In this document: positions 1-8,857 of the stretch, piece by piece
How the letters are laid out: each line of letters starts with the position of its first letter
How positions within the stretch are numbered: the stretch's first letter is position 1
NCBI RefSeq assembly: GCF_036549475.1
Contig: NZ_JAZHLI010000006.1
Location: 1-64,000, forward strand
Reading direction: 5' to 3'
Origin: Aurantimonas sp036549475
Lineage (GTDB): Bacteria > Pseudomonadota > Alphaproteobacteria > Rhizobiales > Rhizobiaceae
DNA: 64,000 bases
Translations under genes and position numbers: made by a program
Notes under the pieces: generated by a model
Database searches by the model: none
What the model was told of the DNA's origin: nothing
The model's input: the letters and a program-made list of their open reading frames with translations, nothing else

Positions 1-175
1 TGCGGCGGAATCCCGCCAAACTGTCGATGACCAACAAACGATTGAAGGCCGGGTGGAACGAAAAATTCCTCGTCAGCCTCATCTCGTGAAATGCAACTCA
101 CCCGATTCCCCTGCCATTCCCCGCGCCCCCCATTGGACGACGGACCGTGCCGGTCACGCGCGAGCAGAGCGCATG

Positions 176-1987
176 TCAGCCGTAATGGTTGCGCACGACG
201 GCGTTGGCCAGTTCCTCGCGGCTGATGACGCCGGCGATGTCCTCCGGCCGCGGCACGCCGCGGGTCTCGTTCACCACGATCGCATAGGAGCGGTTGCGAC
301 GGTTCATCCGGGTCACGACCGTATTCAGATTGTGAACCGTGGAGGCGAGGATGAATTCCGACGAGCCGATGTCGTCCAGCGTCTGGGTGGTGAAGCGGTC
401 GGCGCGGTACGGGATGGTGCCGAATCGCACGAAGCCGGTGATGCGGTTGCCGTCGGTAAGGATCACCCGCGAGGTCTCGACATCGATACGCTTGAGCGCC
501 TCCGAGACCGTCATGCTGCCCGGCAGGATCTCGAAGGTCTTCGACATGACCTCCGTCACCGGCTGCACCATGAACATGTTGGTGGTGCGGTCGGTGGGGA
601 TCGGACGGCCGCGGTACCTCAGCTTGATCGTGTAGATATCGGCCACAATCAGCGAGCGCCGCACGCCGATGGCAATCGCCACGGCCAGCACCAGCGGCAG
701 GATGATGTCGTAGTCGCGGGTCATCTCGAAGATCATCACGATCGCCGTCATCGCCGCACTGGTGGCGCCGCCGACCATCGCCCCCATCCCGATGATGGCG
801 AAGGTCTCCATCGTCAGCCCGGCGCCCGGCAAAAGCGTGTTGCCGATCAGGCCGATCGCGCCGCCCAGTGCCGCGCCCATGAACAGGCTCGGCGAGAAGA
901 TCCCGCCCGAGGCGCCGGCGCCGAGGCTGAGGCAGGTGGCCACCAGCTTGCCGACGAACAGCATGAGCAGCACCGCGACGGTCATGTCGCCGCCGCTGAT
1001 GATGTCCTGGATGGTGGAATAGCCGACCGAATAGATGTGGTAGTGGCCGGTCCAGGTCAGGAACAGATAGCCCATCACGCCGACGGCGGTCATGCCGATG
1101 ACGTTCTGGACATAGGGATTGAGGCGCGATCCCTCGAACACGTCCTCGGATTTGGCGAGCAGCTTGACGAAGGCCCAGGCGGCCACGCCCATGACCGCGC
1201 CGAGGATGGCCGACAGAAGAAGCTCGGCGCCATTGACCGCCATGCCTTCGGGCAGCCCGCCGAGCGGCACGATGAAGGCCGATTCGATGCCCATGGCCAG
1301 GCGGTAGACATAGGTGGAAGTCGCGGTCGCCACGACCACCGGCAGGAAGGTGCGGGCCGAGATCTCCGGCAGCAGCACCTCGGAGGCGAACAGCACGCCG
1401 CCGAGCGGCGTGTTGAAGGTCGCGGCGATGCCGGCGCCGGCACCGGCCGAGAGCAGCGTGATCTTCTGGTGTCGCACGAGGCCCAGCGCCCGTCCGAAGG
1501 TCGAGCCGAAGGACGAGCCGATCTGGATGATCGGCCCCTCGCGCCCGACCGAGGCGCCGGTGCCGATGGAGATCGCCGAGGCCAGCGACTTCACCACAGC
1601 GACGACGCCGCGCACGTTCCCGTTCTGGTGATAGATCGCGTACATGACCTCGGGCACGCCATGGCCCTTGGCCTCGGGCGCGAAGTTGCGCACCAGCCAG
1701 ACGACGACGAGACCACCCAGCACCGGCACCAGGATGATGCCCATGCCCCAGGGGCTCGGCGCGCCATAGGCGTTGGGCTCGAGGTGCAGGTTGAACTGCC
1801 CGTAGAAGGCCAGATTGTAGATGAATGCGATCAGATACTTGAACACGATCGCGCCGAGGCCGGCGACGATTCCGACGACCAGCGCCAGCACCAGCATGAT
1901 CGGCAGCGACATCTCCCGGTCCGGCGGCGCCTCCGCCTCCGGTGCGAACGACGCAACGGGTTGGGCAGACGGGCTTTCGACGGACAT
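176..1987 (-). CDS. ClC-family chloride channel/transporter with C-terminal CBS domains
   Basis: This 603-residue membrane protein belongs to the ClC family of chloride channels and proton/chloride exchangers. The ClC core spans about residues 25-445 and a CBS pair fills about 475-600. The ion-path motifs are visible: GHGVPEV at 108-114, where the serine of the usual GSGIP is histidine; GREGP at 148-152, with the gating glutamate E150; and GVLFASEV at 197-204. The position that holds the internal proton glutamate in exchangers appears to be V204, as in animal ClC channels, so passive chloride conductance is possible. The CBS pair suggests nucleotide or ionic-strength control. The family call is firm; channel versus exchanger is inference. 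The gene lies 128 bases downstream of the cupin gene on the same strand. Confidence 0.95.
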   Translation of the reverse strand: MSVESPSAQPVASFAPEAEAPPDREMSLPIMLVLALVVGIVAGLGAIVFKYLIAFIYNLAFYGQFNLHLEPNAYGAPSPWGMGIILVPVLGGLVVVWLVRNFAPEAKGHGVPEVMYAIYHQNGNVRGVVAVVKSLASAISIGTGASVGREGPIIQIGSSFGSTFGRALGLVRHQKITLLSAGAGAGIAATFNTPLGGVLFASEVLLPEISARTFLPVVVATATSTYVYRLAMGIESAFIVPLGGLPEGMAVNGAELLLSAILGAVMGVAAWAFVKLLAKSEDVFEGSRLNPYVQNVIGMTAVGVMGYLFLTWTGHYHIYSVGYSTIQDIISGGDMTVAVLLMLFVGKLVATCLSLGAGASGGIFSPSLFMGAALGGAIGLIGNTLLPGAGLTMETFAIIGMGAMVGGATSAAMTAIVMIFEMTRDYDIILPLVLAVAIAIGVRRSLIVADIYTIKLRYRGRPIPTDRTTNMFMVQPVTEVMSKTFEILPGSMTVSEALKRIDVETSRVILTDGNRITGFVRFGTIPYRADRFTTQTLDDIGSSEFILASTVHNLNTVVTRMNRRNRSYAIVVNETRGVPRPEDIAGVISREELANAVVRNHYG

Positions 1988-2115
1988 GATCGCAAGGAAC
2001 GCTGTTGGAATGGATCGGGCTGGCTGTAAGGTCCCCTTCTATTTCACCCTCACCGGCCTATGAAAAGACCGTAAGGGGAAGATTTGCCGCGCGTCCCCAC
2101 GCATTCCCGTGGAGT

Positions 2116-2616
2116 TTAGTCCTTCCACGCCGCCAGGCAACCCGGCCGCTCGCCGCTGACCGGGTCGCGCTCCGGCAAGCCCAGAGCCGCGATCTGCGCC
2201 CGTACGGCGCCCATGTCGCCGTCGCCGGGCCGCAGGATCGCGCCGTTCTGGCCGGGCGGATAGGCGCCGACAACGGCGAAATCCGGGCTCGCCGACAGCC
2301 GCCGATGGCCCACCCCTGCCGGGATCATCACCACGTCGCCCGGCCGCATCCTTGCCTGAACGCCGCCGTCGCCGCCGAAGCCGATCACCGCCTCGCCGCC
2401 GACACAGCCCAGCACTTCGTGCCCCTGTGCATGGAAGTGCCAGTAGTCGAAGACCGTGTAGGTCCACGTCCCCTGCCAGCCATTGTCGGTGAAGCGTCGG
2501 GCCATCGCCGCAGAGCTCGCGTCTTCCGCAGGGACAGCCTGGGGCAGGACGAGCAGGGGCAGATGGCTGCTCGGAATTTCCGTATCGTCGGGCAGATGAT
2601 GTGTGACGACTTCCAT
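2116..2616 (-). CDS. Small single-domain cupin protein
   Basis: A 166-residue soluble protein with a cupin beta-barrel in its central part. The first cupin motif is readable as H60-x-H62-x4-E67, and a metal-binding histidine of the second motif is H104 after the PGDVVMIPAGVGH turn. It resembles the YjlB-type cupins of unknown function. Four ligands are present, so a bound metal is likely, but no substrate can be deduced. It starts close to and divergent from the kinase-like gene at 2733, so the two may share a promoter region. There is no signal peptide. Confidence 0.85.
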   Translation of the reverse strand: MEVVTHHLPDDTEIPSSHLPLLVLPQAVPAEDASSAAMARRFTDNGWQGTWTYTVFDYWHFHAQGHEVLGCVGGEAVIGFGGDGGVQARMRPGDVVMIPAGVGHRRLSASPDFAVVGAYPPGQNGAILRPGDGDMGAVRAQIAALGLPERDPVSGERPGCLAAWKD

Positions 2617-2732
2617 TTTGCCTCGCTAGCATCGATGATGACGCCATGAGCGGCACCAGGGACATGGCGCCGCGAGAAATGGCCTGGTTTGCAGAAGAGC
2701 TAGGCAAGGTTCCTGTCCGGTCCACGAGGTCC

Positions 2733-3806
2733 ATGCCACACCATCGTCTCCCGCATCCCGCGCTTGCCGCTCCATTCGTCGTCGACACCGTGCTGAAGCG
2801 CGACGTCTTCGGCGAGATCTCGGCGGGGCACATGGCCGATGCGCCGGAGACGATCGTCACCCGCCGCCGCGTCGCGGGCGCCGCCCCCTGGGTTCGCCGC
2901 TTCGCCTGGCATCTGGCAGGCCGCGAGATCCGCGCCTTGCAGAAGCTCGCGCCGGTGGACGGCACGCCGAAGCTCCTGGGCGTCGATTCCAATGCGCTGT
3001 ACCGTTCCTGGATCGAGGGCACGCCGCTGCATGTCGCCCGGCCGAAGGGCAACACCGCCTATTTCCGCGATGCCAAGCGGCTGCTGCGCAGCCTGCACCG
3101 GGCAGGCATCACCCACAACGATCTGGCCAAGCCCCAGAACTGGCTGATGACCCCGGATGGCAAGGCGGCGCTGATCGACATGCAGCTCGCCACCGTCTTT
3201 CCCCGCCGTACCCGCCTGTTCCGCCTCCTGGCGCGCGAGGACCTGCGCCACCTCCTCAAGCACAAGCGCAGCTTCTGCCGCGAGGCGCTGACCCCGGCCG
3301 AACGGCGAATGCTGGCGACCAAGAGCCTGCCGGCGCGGATCTGGATGGCCTCCTTCAAACCCGTCTACAATCTGGTGACCCGCGGGATCTTCAACTGGTC
3401 CGACGGCGAGGGGACCGGGGACCGGATGGACACCGACGGCAAGGCAATCATGGCCCGGCTCGCGGCCGACCCCGCCATCACCGGATTCGCGCTCGTGCCG
3501 TACCCTTATCCGCGCCAGCGCGGCATCGGCCTCTACCTGTTTGCCGAGCCCGCGCCCGGCACGGACGGGTCGGCGCTGGAGCGCCGGCTGCGCGGGGCAC
3601 CGCGCCCGCGCCCGGACCTCGTTCAGGCGGTCGCCGCCCTGCCTCGCGACGCCAGCGGCACGGTCCGCGAGGATCTCCTGCGGCTGGTGGCAATCAATCA
3701 GGTCGAGCGCATCCCGGCCGTCGCCCGGGACGAGGCCGCCCTCGCCGCCACCCTGCGCATCGCCGAGGACCGCCGCAACTTCACCGACCGCCGGCTGAAG
3801 GGATAG
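2733..3806 (+). CDS. RIO-like serine/threonine kinase fused to an acyl-CoA-ligase C-terminal-like domain
   Basis: A 357-residue protein. Residues 20-225 look like the RIO/lipopolysaccharide-kinase type of protein kinase: the catalytic loop reads H128-N-D130-x4-N, and the usual DFG is D149-M-Q. I cannot place a convincing beta3 lysine. Residues 236-325 resemble the small C-terminal domain of adenylate-forming acyl-CoA ligases, namely a DPAITGFALVPYP strand region and LPRDASGTVRE at 303-313, where the catalytic lysine of that domain is threonine 310. The start at 2733 follows GAGG and matches the expected family N-terminus; an in-frame ATG at 2646 is the alternative. The 3' end overlaps the convergent flavoprotein gene by 26 bases. 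Substrate unknown. Confidence 0.75.
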   Translation: MPHHRLPHPALAAPFVVDTVLKRDVFGEISAGHMADAPETIVTRRRVAGAAPWVRRFAWHLAGREIRALQKLAPVDGTPKLLGVDSNALYRSWIEGTPLHVARPKGNTAYFRDAKRLLRSLHRAGITHNDLAKPQNWLMTPDGKAALIDMQLATVFPRRTRLFRLLAREDLRHLLKHKRSFCREALTPAERRMLATKSLPARIWMASFKPVYNLVTRGIFNWSDGEGTGDRMDTDGKAIMARLAADPAITGFALVPYPYPRQRGIGLYLFAEPAPGTDGSALERRLRGAPRPRPDLVQAVAALPRDASGTVREDLLRLVAINQVERIPAVARDEAALAATLRIAEDRRNFTDRRLKG

Positions 3807-4989
3807 ACGCAGGGGGCAGCCCCAGCTGTCCCGCGATCGCCTGGCCGGCGGCGACGCCCGAAGACCAGGCCCACTGGAAATTGTAGCCGCCGAGCCAGCC
3901 GGTCACGTCCACGGCCTCGCCGATGGCGTAGAGGCCCGGCACGCGGCGCGCCTCCATGGTCTTGGACGACAGTTCGGCGGTGTCGATCCCGCCGGCGGTC
4001 ACCTCGGCCTTGGCGAGTCCCTCGGTGCCGGTCGGGCGGAAGGTGAGCCGCGTCAGCGTTTCGGCGGCTACGCCCAGTTCGGCATCGGTGATGCTGCCGA
4101 GCTCGCGCGGCTCGCCGATGCGCTCGGCCAGGGCATCGGCAAGGCGGTTGGGAAGCCGCTCGGCCAGCGCCGCCTTCATGTGTGCGCGCGGCATCCGCCG
4201 CTTGGCCGCCCGCAGCATCTCGGCGGCGTCCTTGACCACGGTCAGCGCGATGGTCTCGCCCGGCGCCCAATAGGACGACACCTGCAGGATGGCTGGGCCG
4301 GACAGCCCCTTGTGGGTGAACAGCGCCGCCTCCTCGAAGGCGACGTCGCCGACCCGCGCCACCGCCGGGCAGGACACGCCGGAAATCTTCCGGAACAGCA
4401 TTTCGTCCGGTCCCAGCGTCAGCGGGACCAAAGCGGGCCGCGGCGTGACGACGTTCAGGCCGAAACGCGCGGCGATCTCGTAGGCCTTGCCGGTCGCCCC
4501 CATCTTCGGGATCGACGGCCCGCCGGTGGCGACGACCAGCGCGGGTGCCGACGCGCGGCCCACCTGGAAGCGGCCGTCGGCATGGCCGATCTCGCCGACC
4601 GGCGTCGACAGCGCGATCTCGACGCGGCCGGCCTCGCATTCCGCTAGCAGCATGTCGACGATCTGCCTCGCCGATCCGTCGCAGAAGAGCTGGCCGAGGG
4701 TCTTTTCGTGCCAGGCGATGCCATGGCGCTCGACCAGCGCCAGAAAGTCCCACTGGGTGTAGCGGCTGAGCGCCGACTTGGCGAAATGCGGGTTCTGCGA
4801 GAGGTAGCAGCGCGGCTCCGTCTCGCGGTTGGTGAAGTTGCAGCGCCCGCCGCCCGAGATCAGGATTTTCTTTCCCGGCGCGTCCGCATGGTCGATGACG
4901 AGCACCCGCGCGCCCGCCTGCCCCGCCGTCGCAGCCGCCAGGAGCCCCGCGCCGCCGGCGCCCAGAATGATCGCGTCGTAATCCATCAT
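3781..4989 (-). CDS. HI0933/BaiN-type flavoprotein, NAD(P)/FAD-dependent oxidoreductase
   Basis: A 402-residue flavoprotein of the HI0933 family (also called BaiN/RdsA). The FAD-binding Rossmann motif GAGGAG is at residues 10-15 and the family signature ISGGGRCNFTN is near 44-54. A second dinucleotide-contact region, YAIGEAVDVTGWLGGYNFQ, lies near the C-terminus and is typical of the family. Enzymatic function is not established for most members, so only 'FAD-dependent oxidoreductase' is justified. It overlaps the end of the convergent kinase gene by 26 bases, which rules out a terminator between them. Confidence 0.92.
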   Translation of the reverse strand: MMDYDAIILGAGGAGLLAAATAGQAGARVLVIDHADAPGKKILISGGGRCNFTNRETEPRCYLSQNPHFAKSALSRYTQWDFLALVERHGIAWHEKTLGQLFCDGSARQIVDMLLAECEAGRVEIALSTPVGEIGHADGRFQVGRASAPALVVATGGPSIPKMGATGKAYEIAARFGLNVVTPRPALVPLTLGPDEMLFRKISGVSCPAVARVGDVAFEEAALFTHKGLSGPAILQVSSYWAPGETIALTVVKDAAEMLRAAKRRMPRAHMKAALAERLPNRLADALAERIGEPRELGSITDAELGVAAETLTRLTFRPTGTEGLAKAEVTAGGIDTAELSSKTMEARRVPGLYAIGEAVDVTGWLGGYNFQWAWSSGVAAGQAIAGQLGLPPASIPSAGGR

Positions 4990-5067
4990 CGCCTTGTGTG
5001 GAATGCGTGGACGCTCCGGCGCGGCCCATAAGGGCGCGAACCAGCAGAGAGCGCCGCCGTCTGCCGC

Positions 5068-7707
5068 TCAAGCCCCGTTGACGAAGCCTTCGAGAACGCG
5101 CTTCTGGCCGGCCTTGTCAAAATCGACGGTCAGCTTGTTGCCCTCGACGCTGGCGACGGTGCCGTTGCCGAACTTCATGTGGAAGACCCGGTCCCCGGCG
5201 GCAAAGCGGCTCTCCTCGGTGGCGACGGACTTGGCCACCAGCTCGCCCTCGATGTCGCGCGGGCCGCCCTTGCGGGCCGAGGCGTTGAGGCCGAAGCCGG
5301 TGCGCGGCGGCTGGTTGTGCCCCTTGCCGCCAGGCTGGCCGCCGCGAACCCCGCCATCGTCATAGCTGATCTCGCGGGTCCGCCCACCGGACCAGCCGTC
5401 GCCGCCCCGGCCGCGCCCGCCATTGCCCCCGGCAAAGCCGGCATTGGCCGCCTGGGCCCGCCGCCAGCCCGGCGTCGTGTAGGCACCTTCCTGGAAGGCC
5501 GCCGCGCCATCCCAGCGGCTCGCGCCGTAGCCACCGAAGCCGCCGGCGCCGTAGCCACCATAGGAGGTGTTGGCCTCCATCACCTCGACATGCGCCTCGG
5601 GCAGTTCGTCGAGGAAGCGCGAGGGAACGGTCGATTGCCACATCCCGTGGATGCGCCGGTTGGAGACGAACCAGATCTTCACCCGCTGCTTGCCGCGGGT
5701 CAGGCCCACATAGGCCAGCCGGCGCTCTTCCTCGAGGCCGGAGCGACCGCCCTCGTCGAGCGCGCGCTGGTGGGGAAACAGCCCCTCTTCCCAGCCGGGC
5801 AGGAACACCGTCTCGAACTCCAGCCCCTTGGCCGCGTGCAGCGTCATGATCGAGACGGCGTCCATCTCGGCGTTCTGCTCGGTGTCCATGACCAGTGCGA
5901 CATGCTCCAGGAAGGAGGGCAGCGTGTCGTAGGCCTCCATGGAGCGGACGAGTTCCTTGAGGTTTTCCAGCCGCCCCGGCGCCTCGGCCGAGCGGTCGTT
6001 CTGCCACATCTCGGTGTAGCCGGATTCCTCGAGGATCTGCTCGGCGAGTTCGGTGTGCTTGGCGGTGGGAAGCTGCTCGGCCCAGCGCATCAGGTCGGTG
6101 ACCACCCTGCGCAGCGCGTTGCGCGGCTTGGGCTTCAGTTCCTCGGTCTCCACCATCTCGCCGGCCGCCGCGATCAGCGGCACGCCGCGGGCGCGCGCAT
6201 AGTCGTGCAGAAGCCGCATGGTCGCGTCGCCGAGGCCGCGCTTGGGTGTGTTGACGATGCGCTCGAAGGCGAGGTCGTCGGCCGGCTGGCAGACGCAGCG
6301 GAAATAGGCCAGCGCGTCGCGCACCTCCATGCGCTCGTAGAAGCGCGGGCCGCCGATGACGCGGTAGTTCAGGCCCATGGTGACGAAGCGGTCCTCAAAC
6401 TCGCGCATCTGGAACGAGGCGCGCACCAGGATCGCCATGTCGTTGAGGTTGTGGTCGTTGCGCCGCTGCAGATCCTCGATCGCCTCGCCGATCGCCCGGG
6501 CCTCTTCCTCCGAATCCCAGCCGGCATTGACCTCGACCTTCTGGTGCTCGGGGTCGGAATGGTCGGTGAACAGGGTCTTGCCGAGCCGGTCCTCGTTGTG
6601 GGCGATCAGGTGCGAGGCCGCGCCCAGGATGTGGGCGGTCGAGCGGTAGTTGCGCTCCAGCCGGATCACAGTCGCGCCGGGAAAATCCTTGTCGAAGCGC
6701 AGGATGTTGTCCACCTCGGCGCCGCGCCAGCCATAGATCGACTGGTCGTCGTCGCCGACGCAGCAGATGTTGACGGGCGGACGGCTCCCCCGGTCGCTGC
6801 CTTGCGCGGCGGGCAACGCGGGCGACGGGCTGATCTCCCCCCTTGTGGGGGAGATCACCTTGCTTGAAGCCTCGTCACGCTGCTTCGGACGCTGGGCGAG
6901 CAGGCGCAGCCACAGATACTGGGCGACGTTGGTGTCCTGGTACTCGTCGACCAGGATGTAGCGGAAGCGGTCGTGATACTCGCCCAGCAGATCCGTATGG
7001 GTCCGGAAGATTGCGATGGGATGCAGCAGCAGATCGCCGAAGTCGCAGGCGTTGAGCGCCTTCAGCCGTGCCTGGTAGGCCGCATAGAGCTCCCGGCCCT
7101 TGCCATTGGCGAAGGCACGCGCGTCCCCCTCGGGAATGTCCTTCGGCGTCAGTGCCTTGTTCTTCCAGCCATCCAGCATGTTGGCGAAGGTGCGGGCCGG
7201 CCAGCGCTTGTCGTCCAGGCCCTCGGCCTGAATGAGCTGCTTGATCAGCCGGATCTGGTCGTCGGTATCGAGGATCGTGAAGTTCGACTTCAGCCCCGCC
7301 AGCTCGGCGTGGCGCCGCAGGATCTTGACGCCGATGGAGTGGAAGGTGCCGAGCCACGGCATGCCCTCGACCTGCTCGCCGACGAGGAGGCCGATGCGCT
7401 GCTTCATCTCGCGCGCCGCCTTGTTGGTGAAGGTCACGGCGAGGATCTGCGAGGGCCAGGCCCGGCCGGTGGCCAGGATATGGGCGATGCGCGTCGTCAG
7501 CACGCGCGTCTTGCCGGTGCCGGCGCCGGCCAGCACCAGCACCGGTCCCTCGGTGGTTTCCACCGCCGCGCGCTGTTCCGCGTTGAGGCCTGAGAGATAG
7601 TCCGGCGCGCCGGCGTTGCGCACGACGCCGCGAGCCGACAGCGCACGGGCGGCGATGCCGCCGGGACGGGCCGGCGGGACCCCGGTTGATTCGTCGAAAT
7701 CTGTCAT
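5068..7707 (-). CDS. uvrD: UvrD/PcrA-type 3'-5' DNA helicase
   Basis: A superfamily 1A helicase of about 879 residues that unwinds DNA in nucleotide excision and mismatch repair. Motif I is AGAGTGKT, motif II is DEYQDT, motif III is DDDQSIYGWRGA, and motif VI lies near VGLTRGKQR. A glycine-rich linker leads to a C-terminal Tudor-like module (FGNGTV...VDFDKAGQKRV) of the kind that contacts RNA polymerase in PcrA/UvrD. Between motifs II and III there is an extra segment of about 36 residues containing ISPTRGEI, encoded by a near-perfect palindrome (6832-6856). The start at 7707 (MTDFDES) is preferred over 7740 because the latter adds an unconserved peptide. The insertion keeps the frame, so the gene is probably functional. 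Confidence 0.95.
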   Translation of the reverse strand: MTDFDESTGVPPARPGGIAARALSARGVVRNAGAPDYLSGLNAEQRAAVETTEGPVLVLAGAGTGKTRVLTTRIAHILATGRAWPSQILAVTFTNKAAREMKQRIGLLVGEQVEGMPWLGTFHSIGVKILRRHAELAGLKSNFTILDTDDQIRLIKQLIQAEGLDDKRWPARTFANMLDGWKNKALTPKDIPEGDARAFANGKGRELYAAYQARLKALNACDFGDLLLHPIAIFRTHTDLLGEYHDRFRYILVDEYQDTNVAQYLWLRLLAQRPKQRDEASSKVISPTRGEISPSPALPAAQGSDRGSRPPVNICCVGDDDQSIYGWRGAEVDNILRFDKDFPGATVIRLERNYRSTAHILGAASHLIAHNEDRLGKTLFTDHSDPEHQKVEVNAGWDSEEEARAIGEAIEDLQRRNDHNLNDMAILVRASFQMREFEDRFVTMGLNYRVIGGPRFYERMEVRDALAYFRCVCQPADDLAFERIVNTPKRGLGDATMRLLHDYARARGVPLIAAAGEMVETEELKPKPRNALRRVVTDLMRWAEQLPTAKHTELAEQILEESGYTEMWQNDRSAEAPGRLENLKELVRSMEAYDTLPSFLEHVALVMDTEQNAEMDAVSIMTLHAAKGLEFETVFLPGWEEGLFPHQRALDEGGRSGLEEERRLAYVGLTRGKQRVKIWFVSNRRIHGMWQSTVPSRFLDELPEAHVEVMEANTSYGGYGAGGFGGYGASRWDGAAAFQEGAYTTPGWRRAQAANAGFAGGNGGRGRGGDGWSGGRTREISYDDGGVRGGQPGGKGHNQPPRTGFGLNASARKGGPRDIEGELVAKSVATEESRFAAGDRVFHMKFGNGTVASVEGNKLTVDFDKAGQKRVLEGFVNGA
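6832..6856. repeat. Palindromic element inside the helicase reading frame
   Basis: Positions 6832-6841 (GATCTCCCCC) pair with 6847-6856 (GGGGGAGATC), giving a perfect 10-bp stem with a 5-base loop CTTGT. Read on the minus strand it encodes ISPTRGEI within the extra segment of the UvrD protein. Short palindromes of this type are familiar as dispersed intergenic repeats in Rhizobiales genomes; this is recollection, not a search. It is the only copy I noticed in the window. The whole inserted piece is about 108 bases (roughly 6780-6888). Confidence 0.7.
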
Positions 7708-7894
7708 CAGCGCCAATGTAAGACTTCGCGCGCGGAACACTACAGCAACGGCCCGAAAATCGGAATCGATCCTCGGGAAGCACGACGCGGAGATTCAACG
7801 GGTTAGAGCGTCCTGTCGGGCGCACGGCGGTCCGGGCAACCATCACGCCAGCAAGTCGCCGAACGCATCCGGCGCACAATGCGCGGGACCTTCG

Positions 7895-7922
7895 TTGCAC
7901 CAGGATCGCGACCGGCTAGTAT
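7895..7922 (+). promoter_or_regulatory. Putative sigma-70-type promoter of the dienelactone hydrolase gene
   Basis: TTGCAC (7895-7900) and TAGTAT (7917-7922) are separated by 16 bases. Transcription would begin near 7929, which places the ATG at 7935 almost on the start site and favours translation from 7950. Judged by eye only. Confidence 0.4.
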
Positions 7923-7949
7923 GGGCCGAACGCGATGGAGCAGGCGATC

Positions 7950-8837
7950 ATGGACGACAGGACCCCGACGATCACCCAGGCGATGATCGACGCCTATGAC
8001 GAATACACGCACCTGACGCTGGATCGTCGCGGCTTCATGTGCCGGCTGACCGCGCTGGCGGGATCGGCGACGGCTGCCGCAGCGATCGTGCCGCTGATGG
8101 CCGCCTCCAGCGCCCGCGCCGCCATGGTCGCGCCGGACGATTCCCGCCTGTCCGCCGTCTGGGCCACCTTCCCCGGCACCACCGGCGAGATGAAAGCCTA
8201 TGTGGCCCGGCCTGCCGACGCGGCCGACACGGCCCTGCCCTGCGTGCTGGTGATCCACGAGAACCGCGGCCTCAACGGCCACATCCAGGACGTCGCCCGG
8301 CGGCTGGCGCTGGAAGGCTTCCTCGTCGTGGCGCCCGACTTCCTGTCGCCGGCCGGCGGTACGCCGCCGGACGAGGACAGGGCGCGCGAGATGATCGGCC
8401 AGCTCGACGCCGAGGGGCGCATCGGCAACGCCGTGGCCGCGCGGCAGTGGCTTGCCGGGCGCCAGGACAGCACCAGGCGCGTCGGGGCGGTGGGCTTCTG
8501 TTGGGGCGGCGGTCTCGTCAACGACCTCGCCGTCGCCGATCCGGAGCTGGCCGCCGGGATCGCCTATTACGGCCGCCAGCCCGATGGCGACGGCGTCGCC
8601 GATATCGAGGCGGCCATGCTGCTGCACTATGCCGGCCTCGACCAGCGCATCAATGCCGGCATCGACGCCTATCGCGCCGCGCTGGAGGCGGCCGGCACCA
8701 CCCACGAGATCCATGTCTATGACGGGGTCAACCACGCCTTCAACAACGATACCTCCGAGGCCCGCTACGATGCGGAGGCCGCCGAACTCGCCTGGGGCCG
8801 CACGGTGCGCTTCCTGAAGGACCATCTCGCGGGCTGA
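7950..8837 (+). CDS. Exported dienelactone hydrolase family protein
   Basis: A 295-residue alpha/beta hydrolase of the dienelactone hydrolase family. The nucleophile is C184 in GFCWGG, with D231 and H262 (NHAFN) completing the triad. The N-terminus carries twin arginines (LDRRGFM, residues 24-30) followed by an alanine-rich hydrophobic stretch ending ASSARA, which fits a Tat signal; this N-terminal form is common in rhizobial homologues. The start at 7950 has GGAG upstream; 7935 is an in-frame alternative. The MFS gene follows after 20 bases, so the two are probably co-transcribed. Substrate unknown. Confidence 0.9.
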   Translation: MDDRTPTITQAMIDAYDEYTHLTLDRRGFMCRLTALAGSATAAAAIVPLMAASSARAAMVAPDDSRLSAVWATFPGTTGEMKAYVARPADAADTALPCVLVIHENRGLNGHIQDVARRLALEGFLVVAPDFLSPAGGTPPDEDRAREMIGQLDAEGRIGNAVAARQWLAGRQDSTRRVGAVGFCWGGGLVNDLAVADPELAAGIAYYGRQPDGDGVADIEAAMLLHYAGLDQRINAGIDAYRAALEAAGTTHEIHVYDGVNHAFNNDTSEARYDAEAAELAWGRTVRFLKDHLAG

Positions 8838-8857
8838 TCCAGCATCGGAATCTCCCC

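Noticed and set aside
53..2029. 658-residue open frame opposite the ClC gene
   Set aside because: It is the antisense shadow of a recognisable membrane protein; its composition (Arg, His, Asp, Gly-rich) is typical of the reverse frame in GC-rich DNA and no family motif appears.
4300..4320. CCCCTTGTGGG in the flavoprotein gene, similar to the core of the helicase palindrome
   Set aside because: The flanks do not form the long inverted repeat and the protein has no insertion here; chance similarity.
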